Positions 23,120 through 30,227 of a stretch of 34,615 nt of DNA are shown in pieces. Every line of letters starts with the position of its first letter. The first letter of the stretch is position 1. The notes beneath the pieces are model-generated. The model had not been told where the DNA came from. It searched no databases and was given only the letters and a program-made list of their open reading frames with translations. The translations under genes were made by a program, and so were the position numbers. The DNA is from a virus: IMG/VR virus record IMGVR_UViG_3300020281_001189, positions 1 to 34,615 of that record; one strand, written 5' to 3'.

Positions 23120-24013
23120 CTATATGATAACCAATTTGGCTGAATCTCGGAAAGTTTTGATTGATTTATATCCAGCTTGACGACATGATTTCTCTAAAGT
23201 ATTGAGAAGGTCATATACTGTATTTATAATTTTACCATTGTACTCTACACCATTTTTATGTAGTGTACCATCAATGGTTTCTGTCTTACCATAGCTTTCT
23301 TCATGGCCATAGAACAGTTTACTTATTTCTACTGATGATGCTCCACAAGCTATACACTTGGCGATATCACTTGAGTCAGGATAGAATCCAGAAGCCATGA
23401 TATGCCCATCAAACTCCCTAGCAACTTCATCATTACTAAGAAGAACGCTAACGTGAGGGCTACCAACACCAGTCTCCATAAAATTTTCGTTATCGAAACG
23501 AGCATCAAATCCAATCCTTGTAATTTCTGCGCCCACTTCAAAAAGTTTCCTTGTGGCTGTTGGGTCTGAAACGGGTCCTGCGATGATTTTGACATCTTTA
23601 TTTTCCTCCTTAAATTTAGCCACCTTATAGATATACTCTATGCTGTGTGCATTCTGAGTCACTAGATTTACATAATGTATATTACCTGCTGGCAGTTTGC
23701 TTTTTAATTGATTCCATTTATGTATTTGACCTTCAGTATCGCCAATGGAAATTGCAACATAAGGTTTTTCTTCAAAGAAGAAATTGTATAATTCGTCTAT
23801 ATCGTATCTTGTACTTAAGAGTGTACCAATCTTTGCTTCTGATAGTGCTTCTGCTATTTCTATTGTACCTGTGGCATTATCTGATGATGCCCATATTGGA
23901 GCTTTATCATCTATCTCCAAATCAATAGTATCTTCCTTTAAAATAGTAGAGTAGCGTGGCTCTATGGCCACGCTATCTAAGGTTAAAGCTTTAGTGTTAT
24001 GCAGCTTTTGCAT
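23120..24013 (-). CDS. Divergent IMP dehydrogenase/GMP reductase-like protein
   Basis: A TIM-barrel protein of 297 aa that follows the IMPDH/GuaC plan: ALTLDSVAIEPRYS near the start (like ALTFDDV...P), VKIIAGPVSD at 141-150 (like the iAGNV strand), GAEITRIGF, TGVGSPHVS (like TGVG.PQ.S) and a GHEES end of the barrel. The key residues are changed. The loop that should read GPGSxCTT has Asn175 where the catalytic Cys belongs, and the DGG phosphate-binding motif reads SGF (208-210). Normal IMPDH or GMPR chemistry is therefore unlikely. The start overlaps the DUF932 gene by 17 nt. Confidence 0.75.
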   Translation of the reverse strand: MQKLHNTKALTLDSVAIEPRYSTILKEDTIDLEIDDKAPIWASSDNATGTIEIAEALSEAKIGTLLSTRYDIDELYNFFFEEKPYVAISIGDTEGQIHKWNQLKSKLPAGNIHYVNLVTQNAHSIEYIYKVAKFKEENKDVKIIAGPVSDPTATRKLFEVGAEITRIGFDARFDNENFMETGVGSPHVSVLLSNDEVAREFDGHIMASGFYPDSSDIAKCIACGASSVEISKLFYGHEESYGKTETIDGTLHKNGVEYNGKIINTVYDLLNTLEKSCRQAGYKSIKTFRDSAKLVII

Positions 24014-24935
24014 ATTCTACAGCTTTTTTAACCGCATTAATCTTTTTAACACGATTAGCTCCGAACCAAGAGGCATACATTCTCATGTCTCTGGTATTTG
24101 CTAACTCATGGTCAGCTAAGTAAGTCACTGCATTCAGTGCCTGCCAGAAAGTACCTCTTTGGTAATCAGCACCTGGTTGGGTGTCGATAATTTCAAGAGC
24201 TTTATTACCATTACGAGTAAGTATAAGCTCTTTCTCATCAGACTTGGATGATTTACCGAAGACATCAGCAAAGTACTGATTAAGTGTGTCTTTAGTATAA
24301 CGTTTAGAACCAAGAAATTCTGCAACTTCTTTATATTCTTCCATAGACTCATGTGCTAGTCCAAGAGTTTGTTGAACTGTCTGAGAATCAAAAGCTTTAC
24401 GGTGGTCAAGTGATACACCTGCTTTACCATTCAAGGCCATTGTCAATGTGTTATTGCAAACAACTCTGATTGGTGAGAATCTAACATCAATAGATTTACC
24501 ATACTGATGTGGGTTAGAGAAAAGTAAATATGATTCTACTTTGTCACCATTAAATAGTTCAAAGTCATCATCTACTTTAGCCAATGCCCAGACCATCTTA
24601 CCATCTTGTAATGAACCTGCAGTATGCATTTTCATTTTACCTTGTTTCACAAAGTCTGTGAAGAACTCAAAAGCAGTACTGTTTTGTACTGGCTCCCAGT
24701 TATCACCTACAATTGATAGGACTTTATTATCAGATTCTCTGATAAGTGCTGTCTGATTCGGAATCTTTACTTCAGAACCATTAGCGTTTGCAAACATGGG
24801 AACTTTTTGAACTTCCCATTCCAATCCAGCTTCTTTTTGAATTTCAGCTGGTGTAAGATCATCGCTGACCTTAACTCCAAGACCATGCCATGGTAATTCA
24901 CCTGCATAAGCCATTGTTTCTACTTGATGTGCCAT
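23997..24935 (-). CDS. DUF932 family phage/plasmid-like protein
   Basis: A 312-aa protein with the hallmarks of DUF932 (phage/plasmid-like protein TIGR03299): the opening MAYAGELPWHGLG, VGDNWEPVQN, the LLFSNPHQYGKSIDVRFSPIRVVCNNTLTMAL core, and a C-terminal ANTRDMRMYASWFG. The function of the family is not established; it is common in phages and plasmids and is often strongly expressed. It has AGGAGG before the ATG and the best host-type promoter in the window (24983-25011), so it is likely an early gene. Confidence 0.9.
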   Translation of the reverse strand: MAHQVETMAYAGELPWHGLGVKVSDDLTPAEIQKEAGLEWEVQKVPMFANANGSEVKIPNQTALIRESDNKVLSIVGDNWEPVQNSTAFEFFTDFVKQGKMKMHTAGSLQDGKMVWALAKVDDDFELFNGDKVESYLLFSNPHQYGKSIDVRFSPIRVVCNNTLTMALNGKAGVSLDHRKAFDSQTVQQTLGLAHESMEEYKEVAEFLGSKRYTKDTLNQYFADVFGKSSKSDEKELILTRNGNKALEIIDTQPGADYQRGTFWQALNAVTYLADHELANTRDMRMYASWFGANRVKKINAVKKAVEYAKAA

Positions 24936-24982
24936 TTAAAATACCTCCTGCTTTTTGCTATGATTTTTAATGATACAGTATT

Positions 24983-25011
24983 ATTATACTTTAAAAGCGA
25001 GTTTTTTTCAA
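24983..25011 (-). promoter_or_regulatory. Near-consensus sigma70 promoter for DUF932
   Basis: The minus strand has TTGAAA at 25006-25011, a 17-nt spacer and TATAAT at 24983-24988, one mismatch from the full sigma70 consensus. Start of transcription would be near 24976, giving a 40-nt leader that contains AGGAGG before the DUF932 start. It is the clearest host-RNA-polymerase (early) promoter in the window. Confidence 0.8.
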
Positions 25012-25110
25012 AAAAGTCAAAAAAAAGCAGCTTGGTGTGATTTTTGGTGCTCGGTACTCCAAATACTAATAACTATATATCTGCCTAATTATGTGAGAAT
25101 TTTTATTTTT

Positions 25111-25158
25111 ACAGCCTCGAGATGGTGCTCGAGTCATGCTTTGGAAGGCTGTCTCGAG
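25111..25158. repeat. Compound inverted repeat with three CTCGAG copies
   Basis: Three CTCGAG palindromes lie at 25116-25121, 25128-25133 and 25153-25158. The first two can form a hairpin with a 6-nt loop, and an outer pair ACAGCCT (25111-25117) and AGGCTGT (25146-25152) can close around it, so alternative structures compete. It lies in the 236-nt noncoding gap between the PMI-like cupin and the DUF932 promoter. It is not followed by a clear U-tract on either strand, so it may be an operator, an RNA-processing site or a structured 3' end. Confidence 0.6.
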
Positions 25159-25171
25159 AAAAACACAGCTT

Positions 25172-25483
25172 TTATTGTCTCTCAATATCATTTTCGTCAG
25201 ATTCTCCATCCCATATCTCGATCACCTCCGCGGGCGTGTTATCTTTATTATAGGCTCTATGCCATGTTCTGACAGGTATATGAAATGGTTTAAATGGTAT
25301 TAATTCATTAACAACACCATATTCATTCTCTACATAACATACTCCTGAGACCAGAACCCATGTTTCTGCTCTTTTAAAGTGTCTCTGCATAGATAGTGAT
25401 TTACCTGGTTGAATTACCAGCTTTTTGACTTTGTATTTTTGGCCTTCATTGAGAACTTCCCAATAACCCCAATCTCTAATCAT
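25172..25483 (-). CDS. Cupin resembling the type II mannose-6-phosphate isomerase domain
   Basis: A 103-aa stand-alone cupin close to the C-terminal isomerase domain of ManC/AlgA: it opens DWGYWEVLNEGQKYKVKKL, then has SMQRHFKRAETWVLVSG with likely metal ligands Gln33, His35 and Glu40, and IPVRTWHRAYN with His75. The usual second His of QxHxH is Lys37. If active it could interconvert fructose-6-P and mannose-6-P, which would help supply GDP-mannose for Gmd further right; this is inference. A stable UUCG hairpin lies just before its start. Confidence 0.8.
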   Translation of the reverse strand: MIRDWGYWEVLNEGQKYKVKKLVIQPGKSLSMQRHFKRAETWVLVSGVCYVENEYGVVNELIPFKPFHIPVRTWHRAYNKDNTPAEVIEIWDGESDENDIERQ

Positions 25484-25499
25484 TCTGTACTCGCGAATG

Positions 25500-25519
25500 G
25501 GGGTAGCCGAAGCTACCCC
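25500..25519 (-). terminator. Stable UUCG hairpin after the 66-aa membrane gene
   Basis: An 8-bp perfect stem GGGGTAGC/GCTACCCC with a TTCG loop on the minus strand, 6 nt after the 66-aa gene stop and 17 nt before the cupin ATG. T4 terminators and intercistronic hairpins often have UUCG loops. There is no U-run after it, so it may be a weak terminator, an mRNA 3' protector or a translation-control element for the cupin gene. Confidence 0.55.
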
Positions 25520-25525
25520 AAATAA

Positions 25526-25726
25526 TTAAAACATTCCTTCATCTTTTAGAATAGTAAAGACTCCATAACCTATTGCAATCATAGCTGCAATTTTAGTCAA
25601 TGGAGATGCGACTAATATGAGTATACCTATCGCAATAATAACAAAACCATCCCAAGATGTTCTCTCAGATAGTCTGTCTTTTATCCAGTCTACTCCCATA
25701 GCTACCATTTCTTTTATAGATTCCAT
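25526..25726 (-). CDS. Small two-span membrane protein, 66 aa
   Basis: An amphipathic N-terminus (KEMVAMGVDWIKDRLSERTSWDG) is followed by two hydrophobic segments (FVIIAIGILILVAS and IAAMIAIGYGVFTIL) with a short PLTK turn, so a membrane hairpin is likely. Similar small proteins occur in marine T4-like phages as I recall, without known function. AAAGGAG precedes the ATG, and an exact late promoter lies 23 nt upstream, so it is a late gene. It is followed by the UUCG hairpin. Confidence 0.75.
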   Translation of the reverse strand: MESIKEMVAMGVDWIKDRLSERTSWDGFVIIAIGILILVASPLTKIAAMIAIGYGVFTILKDEGMF

Positions 25727-25749
25727 GTTTGTTCTCCTTTGTTATAGGA

Positions 25750-25757
25750 TATTTATA
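25750..25757 (-). promoter_or_regulatory. T4-type late promoter upstream of the 66-aa membrane gene
   Basis: An exact TATAAATA on the minus strand that contains the TAA stop codon of the TauD-like gene upstream (context GGATATAAATATCC). Transcription would start near 25743, giving a short leader with AAAGGAG. Confidence 0.75.
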
Positions 25758-26736
25758 TCCTGTTTGCTACTTCTAGAGCTCTCGGTACACCTCGGTTTGT
25801 CAACCTAAATGATAACCTATGTAGAACTCTATTTTCAAGCACCTCATCTTTTTCAGGTACTCGTTTATGTTGAGTTAGTAGTTGGTCCATAATAATGACA
25901 TCACCTACCTCCCAATTATGTGTGTAGATATACTTATCTTGAAATAAGTATTCTTCTAACTCATCTCTTAATTTATGTCCATCATCATCATTAATCTGCA
26001 TGTGATTAAACTTGTGCCAATAAATACCTTCAGTACCACCTGCATTTTTCTGAATCAACCATAACTTAAATGGTTTCTTTCCAGCAAGTTTAAACACCAT
26101 TGCTTGTTCTTTAGACATAACCTTACCCCATTTTTCATAGTCATAAATGTAGGTTGCATATCTACCTTCTATTTTCTTTCTTAAATCTTGTGGCATTTCT
26201 TTCAATGCAGGTATAGTATTCATAAATAATGTGGGTGTATTCTCACAACCACGTATGGCTTGTAATGCTACACCATCAGCACCATGTAATTGGTTTAAAT
26301 TACAATGCCAATCTAATTTACCTAATTGAAAGATACCTGTCCATTTACCATCAACCTTTTCGCCAGTCACTCTTTGTACTGGATATGGTTTATTTGCAGG
26401 CCATTTAAATGGGTCTGGATAATCATCATTCTCTCTAAAATTATCATCTCCCCAGTAATCACCAGCATTTGGATTAGGCATTTGTTTTTGTGTAAATGCT
26501 GCTATTGGATTCTTTGCTGATGTACCATCTGGATTCCAAGCCAGGAATCTGTAATTATCAATACCCCATATCTTGCTTACAATCTTAGAGAAATGAATAG
26601 GATTTATATCTTGTTTCTTTATTAATATAATACCTACAGATTCAACTGCTCTCTTAATTCTGTCATAGTCTGGATCGACCATGTTTGTAATGTCTGTATC
26701 AAGTGTGATTATATTTGTAGACATAGTCATCATCAT
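25753..26736 (-). CDS. TauD/TfdA-like protein with His-x-Asn metal motif, copy 2
   Basis: A 327-aa protein with the TauD-type layout: first metal motif LDWHCN (His144, Asn146), distal His290 in DQLLTQHKR and Arg307 in LHRLSF for 2OG. The normal ligand at position 146 is Asp or Glu, so the facial triad is altered to His-x-Asn. It also shares PYPVQRVTGE, HGADGVALQ and NWEVGDVIIMDQ with the neighbouring copy. The start overlaps that copy by 38 nt at the first ATG; an ATG four codons later (26724) is also possible. The substrate is unknown. Confidence 0.8.
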   Translation of the reverse strand: MMMTMSTNIITLDTDITNMVDPDYDRIKRAVESVGIILIKKQDINPIHFSKIVSKIWGIDNYRFLAWNPDGTSAKNPIAAFTQKQMPNPNAGDYWGDDNFRENDDYPDPFKWPANKPYPVQRVTGEKVDGKWTGIFQLGKLDWHCNLNQLHGADGVALQAIRGCENTPTLFMNTIPALKEMPQDLRKKIEGRYATYIYDYEKWGKVMSKEQAMVFKLAGKKPFKLWLIQKNAGGTEGIYWHKFNHMQINDDDGHKLRDELEEYLFQDKYIYTHNWEVGDVIIMDQLLTQHKRVPEKDEVLENRVLHRLSFRLTNRGVPRALEVANRI

Positions 26737-27751
26737 TATTCAACATAAAGGTAAGTCTATGTAGTACTCTTTTCTCTAAGAGAGATGGTTCTACGAATTC
26801 TCTTTTATGTTGTGTTATTAGTTGGTCCATCAAGATAATGTCACCAACCTCCCATTTATGTTCATAAACATATTGTTCTTGAAACATGTGCTCATATAGT
26901 GCTTGTACTAATGAACCATCATCACCTTCAATTTTCATGTTATTAAGTCTATGAAAGTAGATACCTTTGATACCCTTTAAATTTTGCTGTATAATATACA
27001 AATCCATTTCTGCTCTCTTATTATTTAGATATAAGAGTTGCATTGTAATTCTCTGCATTGGATGCATCTTTGTAGTATCAGACCATTTCTTGTGGTCAAA
27101 TTTAAAGTGTGCCTTCCTGTTTTCAATCTGTTCTCTTAAATTATCAGACATATCTCTTAATGCAGGTACACTATTTGCAAAGAAGGTTGAAGCACCTTCT
27201 ACATCTCTGATTCCTTGTAGAGCTACTCCGTCAGCTTCGTGATAACCTCCAAGATTACAATGCCAATCAAGATCGCCAGTACCGAATATACCACCACCAT
27301 ATTTTCCTTTCTGTTCACCAGTCACACGTTGTACTGGGTAAGAGTTTGGTTCTGTAAAATTAAATGGGTCTAAATACTCATGATTCTTATCTTGTAAAGA
27401 TGATGTAGGTTTAATTTGATTAAGTGGTCCAGACTTAGGCATATTTGCTGCAGCCACATTAGCCGCTTCTTTAGATGTATAACCTACATTAGCCATAAGT
27501 TGTTCACCCATACTAAACAACTCGCCATCAGGTGTCCATGAACATTGTCTCCAATTGTATATACCATTCTTAGTCATAGAATGTATAAGTTTAGAATAGT
27601 ATACAGAATCAGGATTTTGTTTTTTAAGTACTAAAACCTGGTGGTCTAACAAGTAGTCTCTACATGCTAGACCTAATTCAATAATATCTTTATCATTATC
27701 TGGTGAATCAACTTTAAGCTCAGCATAATGATCGTGTTTTATAAGTTCCAT
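26699..27751 (-). CDS. TauD/TfdA-like protein with His-x-Asn metal motif, copy 1
   Basis: A 350-aa paralogue of the next gene. It carries LDWHCN (His164, Asn166), distal His315 in DQLITQHKR, and Arg332 in LHRLTF. Shared blocks include SYPVQRVTGE, HEADGVALQGI and KWEVGDIILMDQ. A middle region (80-125) differs between the copies. It starts at the stop of the 61-aa gene (1-nt overlap). The fold is that of 2OG oxygenases, but Asn in place of the acidic ligand may change or remove activity. Both copies keep the same change, so it is not a random loss. Confidence 0.8.
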   Translation of the reverse strand: MELIKHDHYAELKVDSPDNDKDIIELGLACRDYLLDHQVLVLKKQNPDSVYYSKLIHSMTKNGIYNWRQCSWTPDGELFSMGEQLMANVGYTSKEAANVAAANMPKSGPLNQIKPTSSLQDKNHEYLDPFNFTEPNSYPVQRVTGEQKGKYGGGIFGTGDLDWHCNLGGYHEADGVALQGIRDVEGASTFFANSVPALRDMSDNLREQIENRKAHFKFDHKKWSDTTKMHPMQRITMQLLYLNNKRAEMDLYIIQQNLKGIKGIYFHRLNNMKIEGDDGSLVQALYEHMFQEQYVYEHKWEVGDIILMDQLITQHKREFVEPSLLEKRVLHRLTFMLNNDDDYVYKYNHT

Positions 27752-27936
27752 TATTTTATCTTTGAATGTTTACCATTACCTTTATTATTTCCAGAATCAT
27801 ATTCTCTAAGTGCTTTCCAATATTCTCTTCTTTTCACATTAAATTTGTACCAAAATATATTCATACCTCTTGGATTAGAGTGTTCACCTATCATTAAGAT
27901 AATACATGCGAGTAATGGTATGAATATAAATTCCAT
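27751..27936 (-). CDS. Small membrane protein between ketosynthase and TauD-like genes, 61 aa
   Basis: The N-terminus is hydrophobic (EFIFIPLLACIILMIG), followed by a basic, Tyr/Trp-rich soluble part and a Lys/Asn/Gly tail. It is either a single-span membrane protein or an exported one without a clear cleavage site. It is coupled by 1-nt overlaps on both sides, so its product is made with the ketosynthase and TauD-like proteins. The role is unknown. Confidence 0.65.
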   Translation of the reverse strand: MEFIFIPLLACIILMIGEHSNPRGMNIFWYKFNVKRREYWKALREYDSGNNKGNGKHSKIK

Positions 27937-29183
27937 TAATCTGCCTTTGATAATAATGCCACTGAAGACCTACCACCAAAACCAAAGCTATTTTTTAAAG
28001 CATAATTAATTTGCATTTCCTTTGGTTCTGTTATGAGATTAAAGTAATCATCACACGGGTCTTTTAAATGTGCAGTATGTAAAGCAATACCTTTATTCAT
28101 CATCATAATAGTATAAGTAAGTTCTGCTAAAGAACAAGCACCCATAGCGTGTCCAATATGACCTTTCAGTGCAGAAACAACTGTATCTTTTTTAAGATAA
28201 TCTTTAAGTGTATTTAACTCTATTTCATCACCTCTTGGAGTACCTGTGGCGTGCGCATTAACATAATCAATATCATCATATGTTATATCTTTGTCTTTCA
28301 TTAGGGACTCAAGTGCAATTCTATATGCTTTACCATCTTCAGCAGGAGCTAAAGCATGACCTGCATCATTTCTATTTCTTACATCTTCTACATATGCGAG
28401 AATCTTAGCACCTCTTTTCTTTGCTTCATCTTCTCTTTCTACAATCATAGCTGCATAAGAATTTTTAAGTACGGTACCATCTCTATTCTTATCAAAAGGT
28501 TTACATACACCGCTAGGAGCTGCTGCACCTAATGACATGAAGAACCATCTTGTTAATTCATGAGCATCTAGTTGTTCATAACCAGTAAGTATTGCATACT
28601 TATTACCTCTTTCTAAATATGCCTTAGCAATATCTAAAAGGTAAATACCACTACTACATGTGGCTGCAGATTGAAATACTGGACCATTGATACCATAATG
28701 TGCGGATAACTGTGTCTGTATAAAATCTACATTTACATTTAAAAGAAAGTAAGGATTCATTCTTTTAAATTTATTAATAAGACCTAAATAAATTTCTTGT
28801 TTCTTTTGTGGGTCTTCTTCAAACTCTTCTTTCCATTTTTCAAACCAATATAATTTGAAGTATTCTAATGTAGAAGTGATAGGTCCTCTTGTTGTACCAG
28901 TCATTATTGGTGCTTCTGTATCTGACTTTACATCTAAGTCTGCCATATTTATGGCTTTATCAACTAAATCTATAACAGCCATAGAGGACCTATCGTAATA
29001 TTTAGTTAATGCTTTTCTGAGTAAACCTTTTTCAACAATAGATTTTTTAATATTTTCTATATCCATTGGCTTTGACGTATCATCAGCCATGTATCTATTG
29101 AAATTATTTTCTATACCATCATCACCAAGACAATCTGCTATAGCTACACCAGTGACAGCAAGTCTATTCCTCTTTTCCATCAT
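27936..29183 (-). CDS. Beta-ketoacyl synthase, FabF/KAS II-like
   Basis: A 415-aa condensing enzyme with a complete FabF-type active site: nucleophile Cys176 in AATCSSG, His311 in NAHATGTPRGD, Lys340 and His345 in LKGHIGHAMGA, and the late NSFGFGG loop. Such enzymes join malonyl-ACP to an acyl chain. An insert with many Lys/Glu (about 110-145) is larger than in FabF. No acyl carrier protein is seen in the window, so host ACP would be needed. It overlaps the SDR gene by 20 nt, and AGGAGA lies before two adjacent ATGs. A condensing enzyme is unusual cargo for a tailed phage. Confidence 0.9.
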   Translation of the reverse strand: MMEKRNRLAVTGVAIADCLGDDGIENNFNRYMADDTSKPMDIENIKKSIVEKGLLRKALTKYYDRSSMAVIDLVDKAINMADLDVKSDTEAPIMTGTTRGPITSTLEYFKLYWFEKWKEEFEEDPQKKQEIYLGLINKFKRMNPYFLLNVNVDFIQTQLSAHYGINGPVFQSAATCSSGIYLLDIAKAYLERGNKYAILTGYEQLDAHELTRWFFMSLGAAAPSGVCKPFDKNRDGTVLKNSYAAMIVEREDEAKKRGAKILAYVEDVRNRNDAGHALAPAEDGKAYRIALESLMKDKDITYDDIDYVNAHATGTPRGDEIELNTLKDYLKKDTVVSALKGHIGHAMGACSLAELTYTIMMMNKGIALHTAHLKDPCDDYFNLITEPKEMQINYALKNSFGFGGRSSVALLSKAD

Positions 29184-30018
29184 ATGTCTCCTGTTGTAAT
29201 TGTTCTATGGCATCTCTAGTTTTTCTTGATACATCAGGTGTGGTCTGCATGATTCTTTTATTAATTAATTTCTTTAATGCTTCTCTACCTTCTTTACCAG
29301 CTTCAACCGCTTTCTCATCAAGACCATAAGCATTGTTCTGCTCTTCTTCTACCATATTTTCAAAGTCTTTTAATCTTTGTCTTGCAGCAGCTTGTGATAT
29401 TTCAAAATATGTACCAAATGCTAGTTGATGTATATGTATATGATCAGGTTGTTCTATAAGCCAATGTACCTGTTGTGCTACTTCTTCAGGTGTTAAGAAA
29501 CTTTCAGGTGTAAATACTGGTTTGAATAGTGCAACTGCATTTGTATCTACAAAACCAGGCATCATTGATGTCACCTTACATGGAAACTTTCTACTAAACT
29601 TATGTGATAACTGTTTACCTATAAAATCTAATCTATTCTTTTCTGATACGTATGGTCCCCAGAACTCGTTATAAAATGCACGTGTAATATCACTATTTGC
29701 CATTTCATTAAAATTAGTATGAGCCATACCGCTAGTAGAACTCATATTAATTATATGTTTCTTTTCACTTTGCCATTTATTATAAAGCTGATAACATATT
29801 TTAGCCTGTGAATCTGGCCAGTATACATTATTAATAAAAACATCTGGGTCTTCTTTTAATATCCAATTAATTACTGATTTAGGTTTACCTACATTGATAC
29901 CATTTTTGCGTGAACCACCGACTACTGTATAATGATTCTGTTCCAGCCTTTCCTTAATAGCCTTGCCCACACCTTTAGTATGCCCAGTTATACAAATCTT
30001 TTTATTTTCAAATGCCAT
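29164..30018 (-). CDS. Short-chain dehydrogenase/reductase
   Basis: A classical SDR core with the TGHTKGVG nucleotide-binding motif (11-18), the NNVYW segment in place of NNAG, catalytic Ser in NMSST (about 93), Tyr123 and Lys127 in YVSEK, and PGFVDT (154-159). The core ends near residue 210 and is followed by a 75-aa charged helical tail not found in standard SDRs. Next to a ketosynthase, a ketoacyl reductase role is an attractive guess, but sugar reduction is equally possible. Overlaps of 1 nt and 20 nt tie it to its neighbours. Confidence 0.82.
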   Translation of the reverse strand: MAFENKKICITGHTKGVGKAIKERLEQNHYTVVGGSRKNGINVGKPKSVINWILKEDPDVFINNVYWPDSQAKICYQLYNKWQSEKKHIINMSSTSGMAHTNFNEMANSDITRAFYNEFWGPYVSEKNRLDFIGKQLSHKFSRKFPCKVTSMMPGFVDTNAVALFKPVFTPESFLTPEEVAQQVHWLIEQPDHIHIHQLAFGTYFEISQAAARQRLKDFENMVEEEQNNAYGLDEKAVEAGKEGREALKKLINKRIMQTTPDVSRKTRDAIEQLQQETYDGKEE

Positions 30019-30227
30019 TAGAAATATTTCTTTAAAGCTGCAAGCTTATCATCATATTCTGCAACCTTTGCGAGTTCACCTTCGATAGTTGCTGCACTAT
30101 CTGGATGTTCTGCAACACCGACACCATTGTTTAATAATGTTCTTATATTTACAATGTGTGCCTGTTTAAGGCCTTCAAATTTGAGTGCTAAAGCCTGAAC
30201 CATTTGTTCGTCTAACATACTATTCAT
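30018..30227 (-). CDS. Small helical protein with EHPD motif, 69 aa
   Basis: A soluble, helical small protein: LALKFEGLKQAHIVNIRTLLNN, then GVAEHPD, then an acidic C-terminal helix. Similar small proteins with NN..G..EHPD occur in marine myoviruses as I recall; the function is unknown. It starts within 4 nt of the glycosyltransferase stop and shares 1 nt with the SDR gene, so it belongs to this operon. Confidence 0.65.
   Translation of the reverse strand: MNSMLDEQMVQALALKFEGLKQAHIVNIRTLLNNGVGVAEHPDSAATIEGELAKVAEYDDKLAALKKYF

Noticed and set aside
23223-23230. TATAAATA on the minus strand
   Set aside because: It is within the IMPDH-like coding sequence (Ile-Ile-Asn-Thr codons), with no gene start nearby.
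23647-23928. 93-aa plus-strand frame with hydrophobic residues
   Set aside because: It is antisense to the IMPDH-like gene; its Leu/Tyr-rich content reflects reverse-complemented codons.
25111-25158. A tRNA gene in the structured gap
   Set aside because: The stems do not fit a cloverleaf: there is no acceptor stem of the right length and no anticodon arm.
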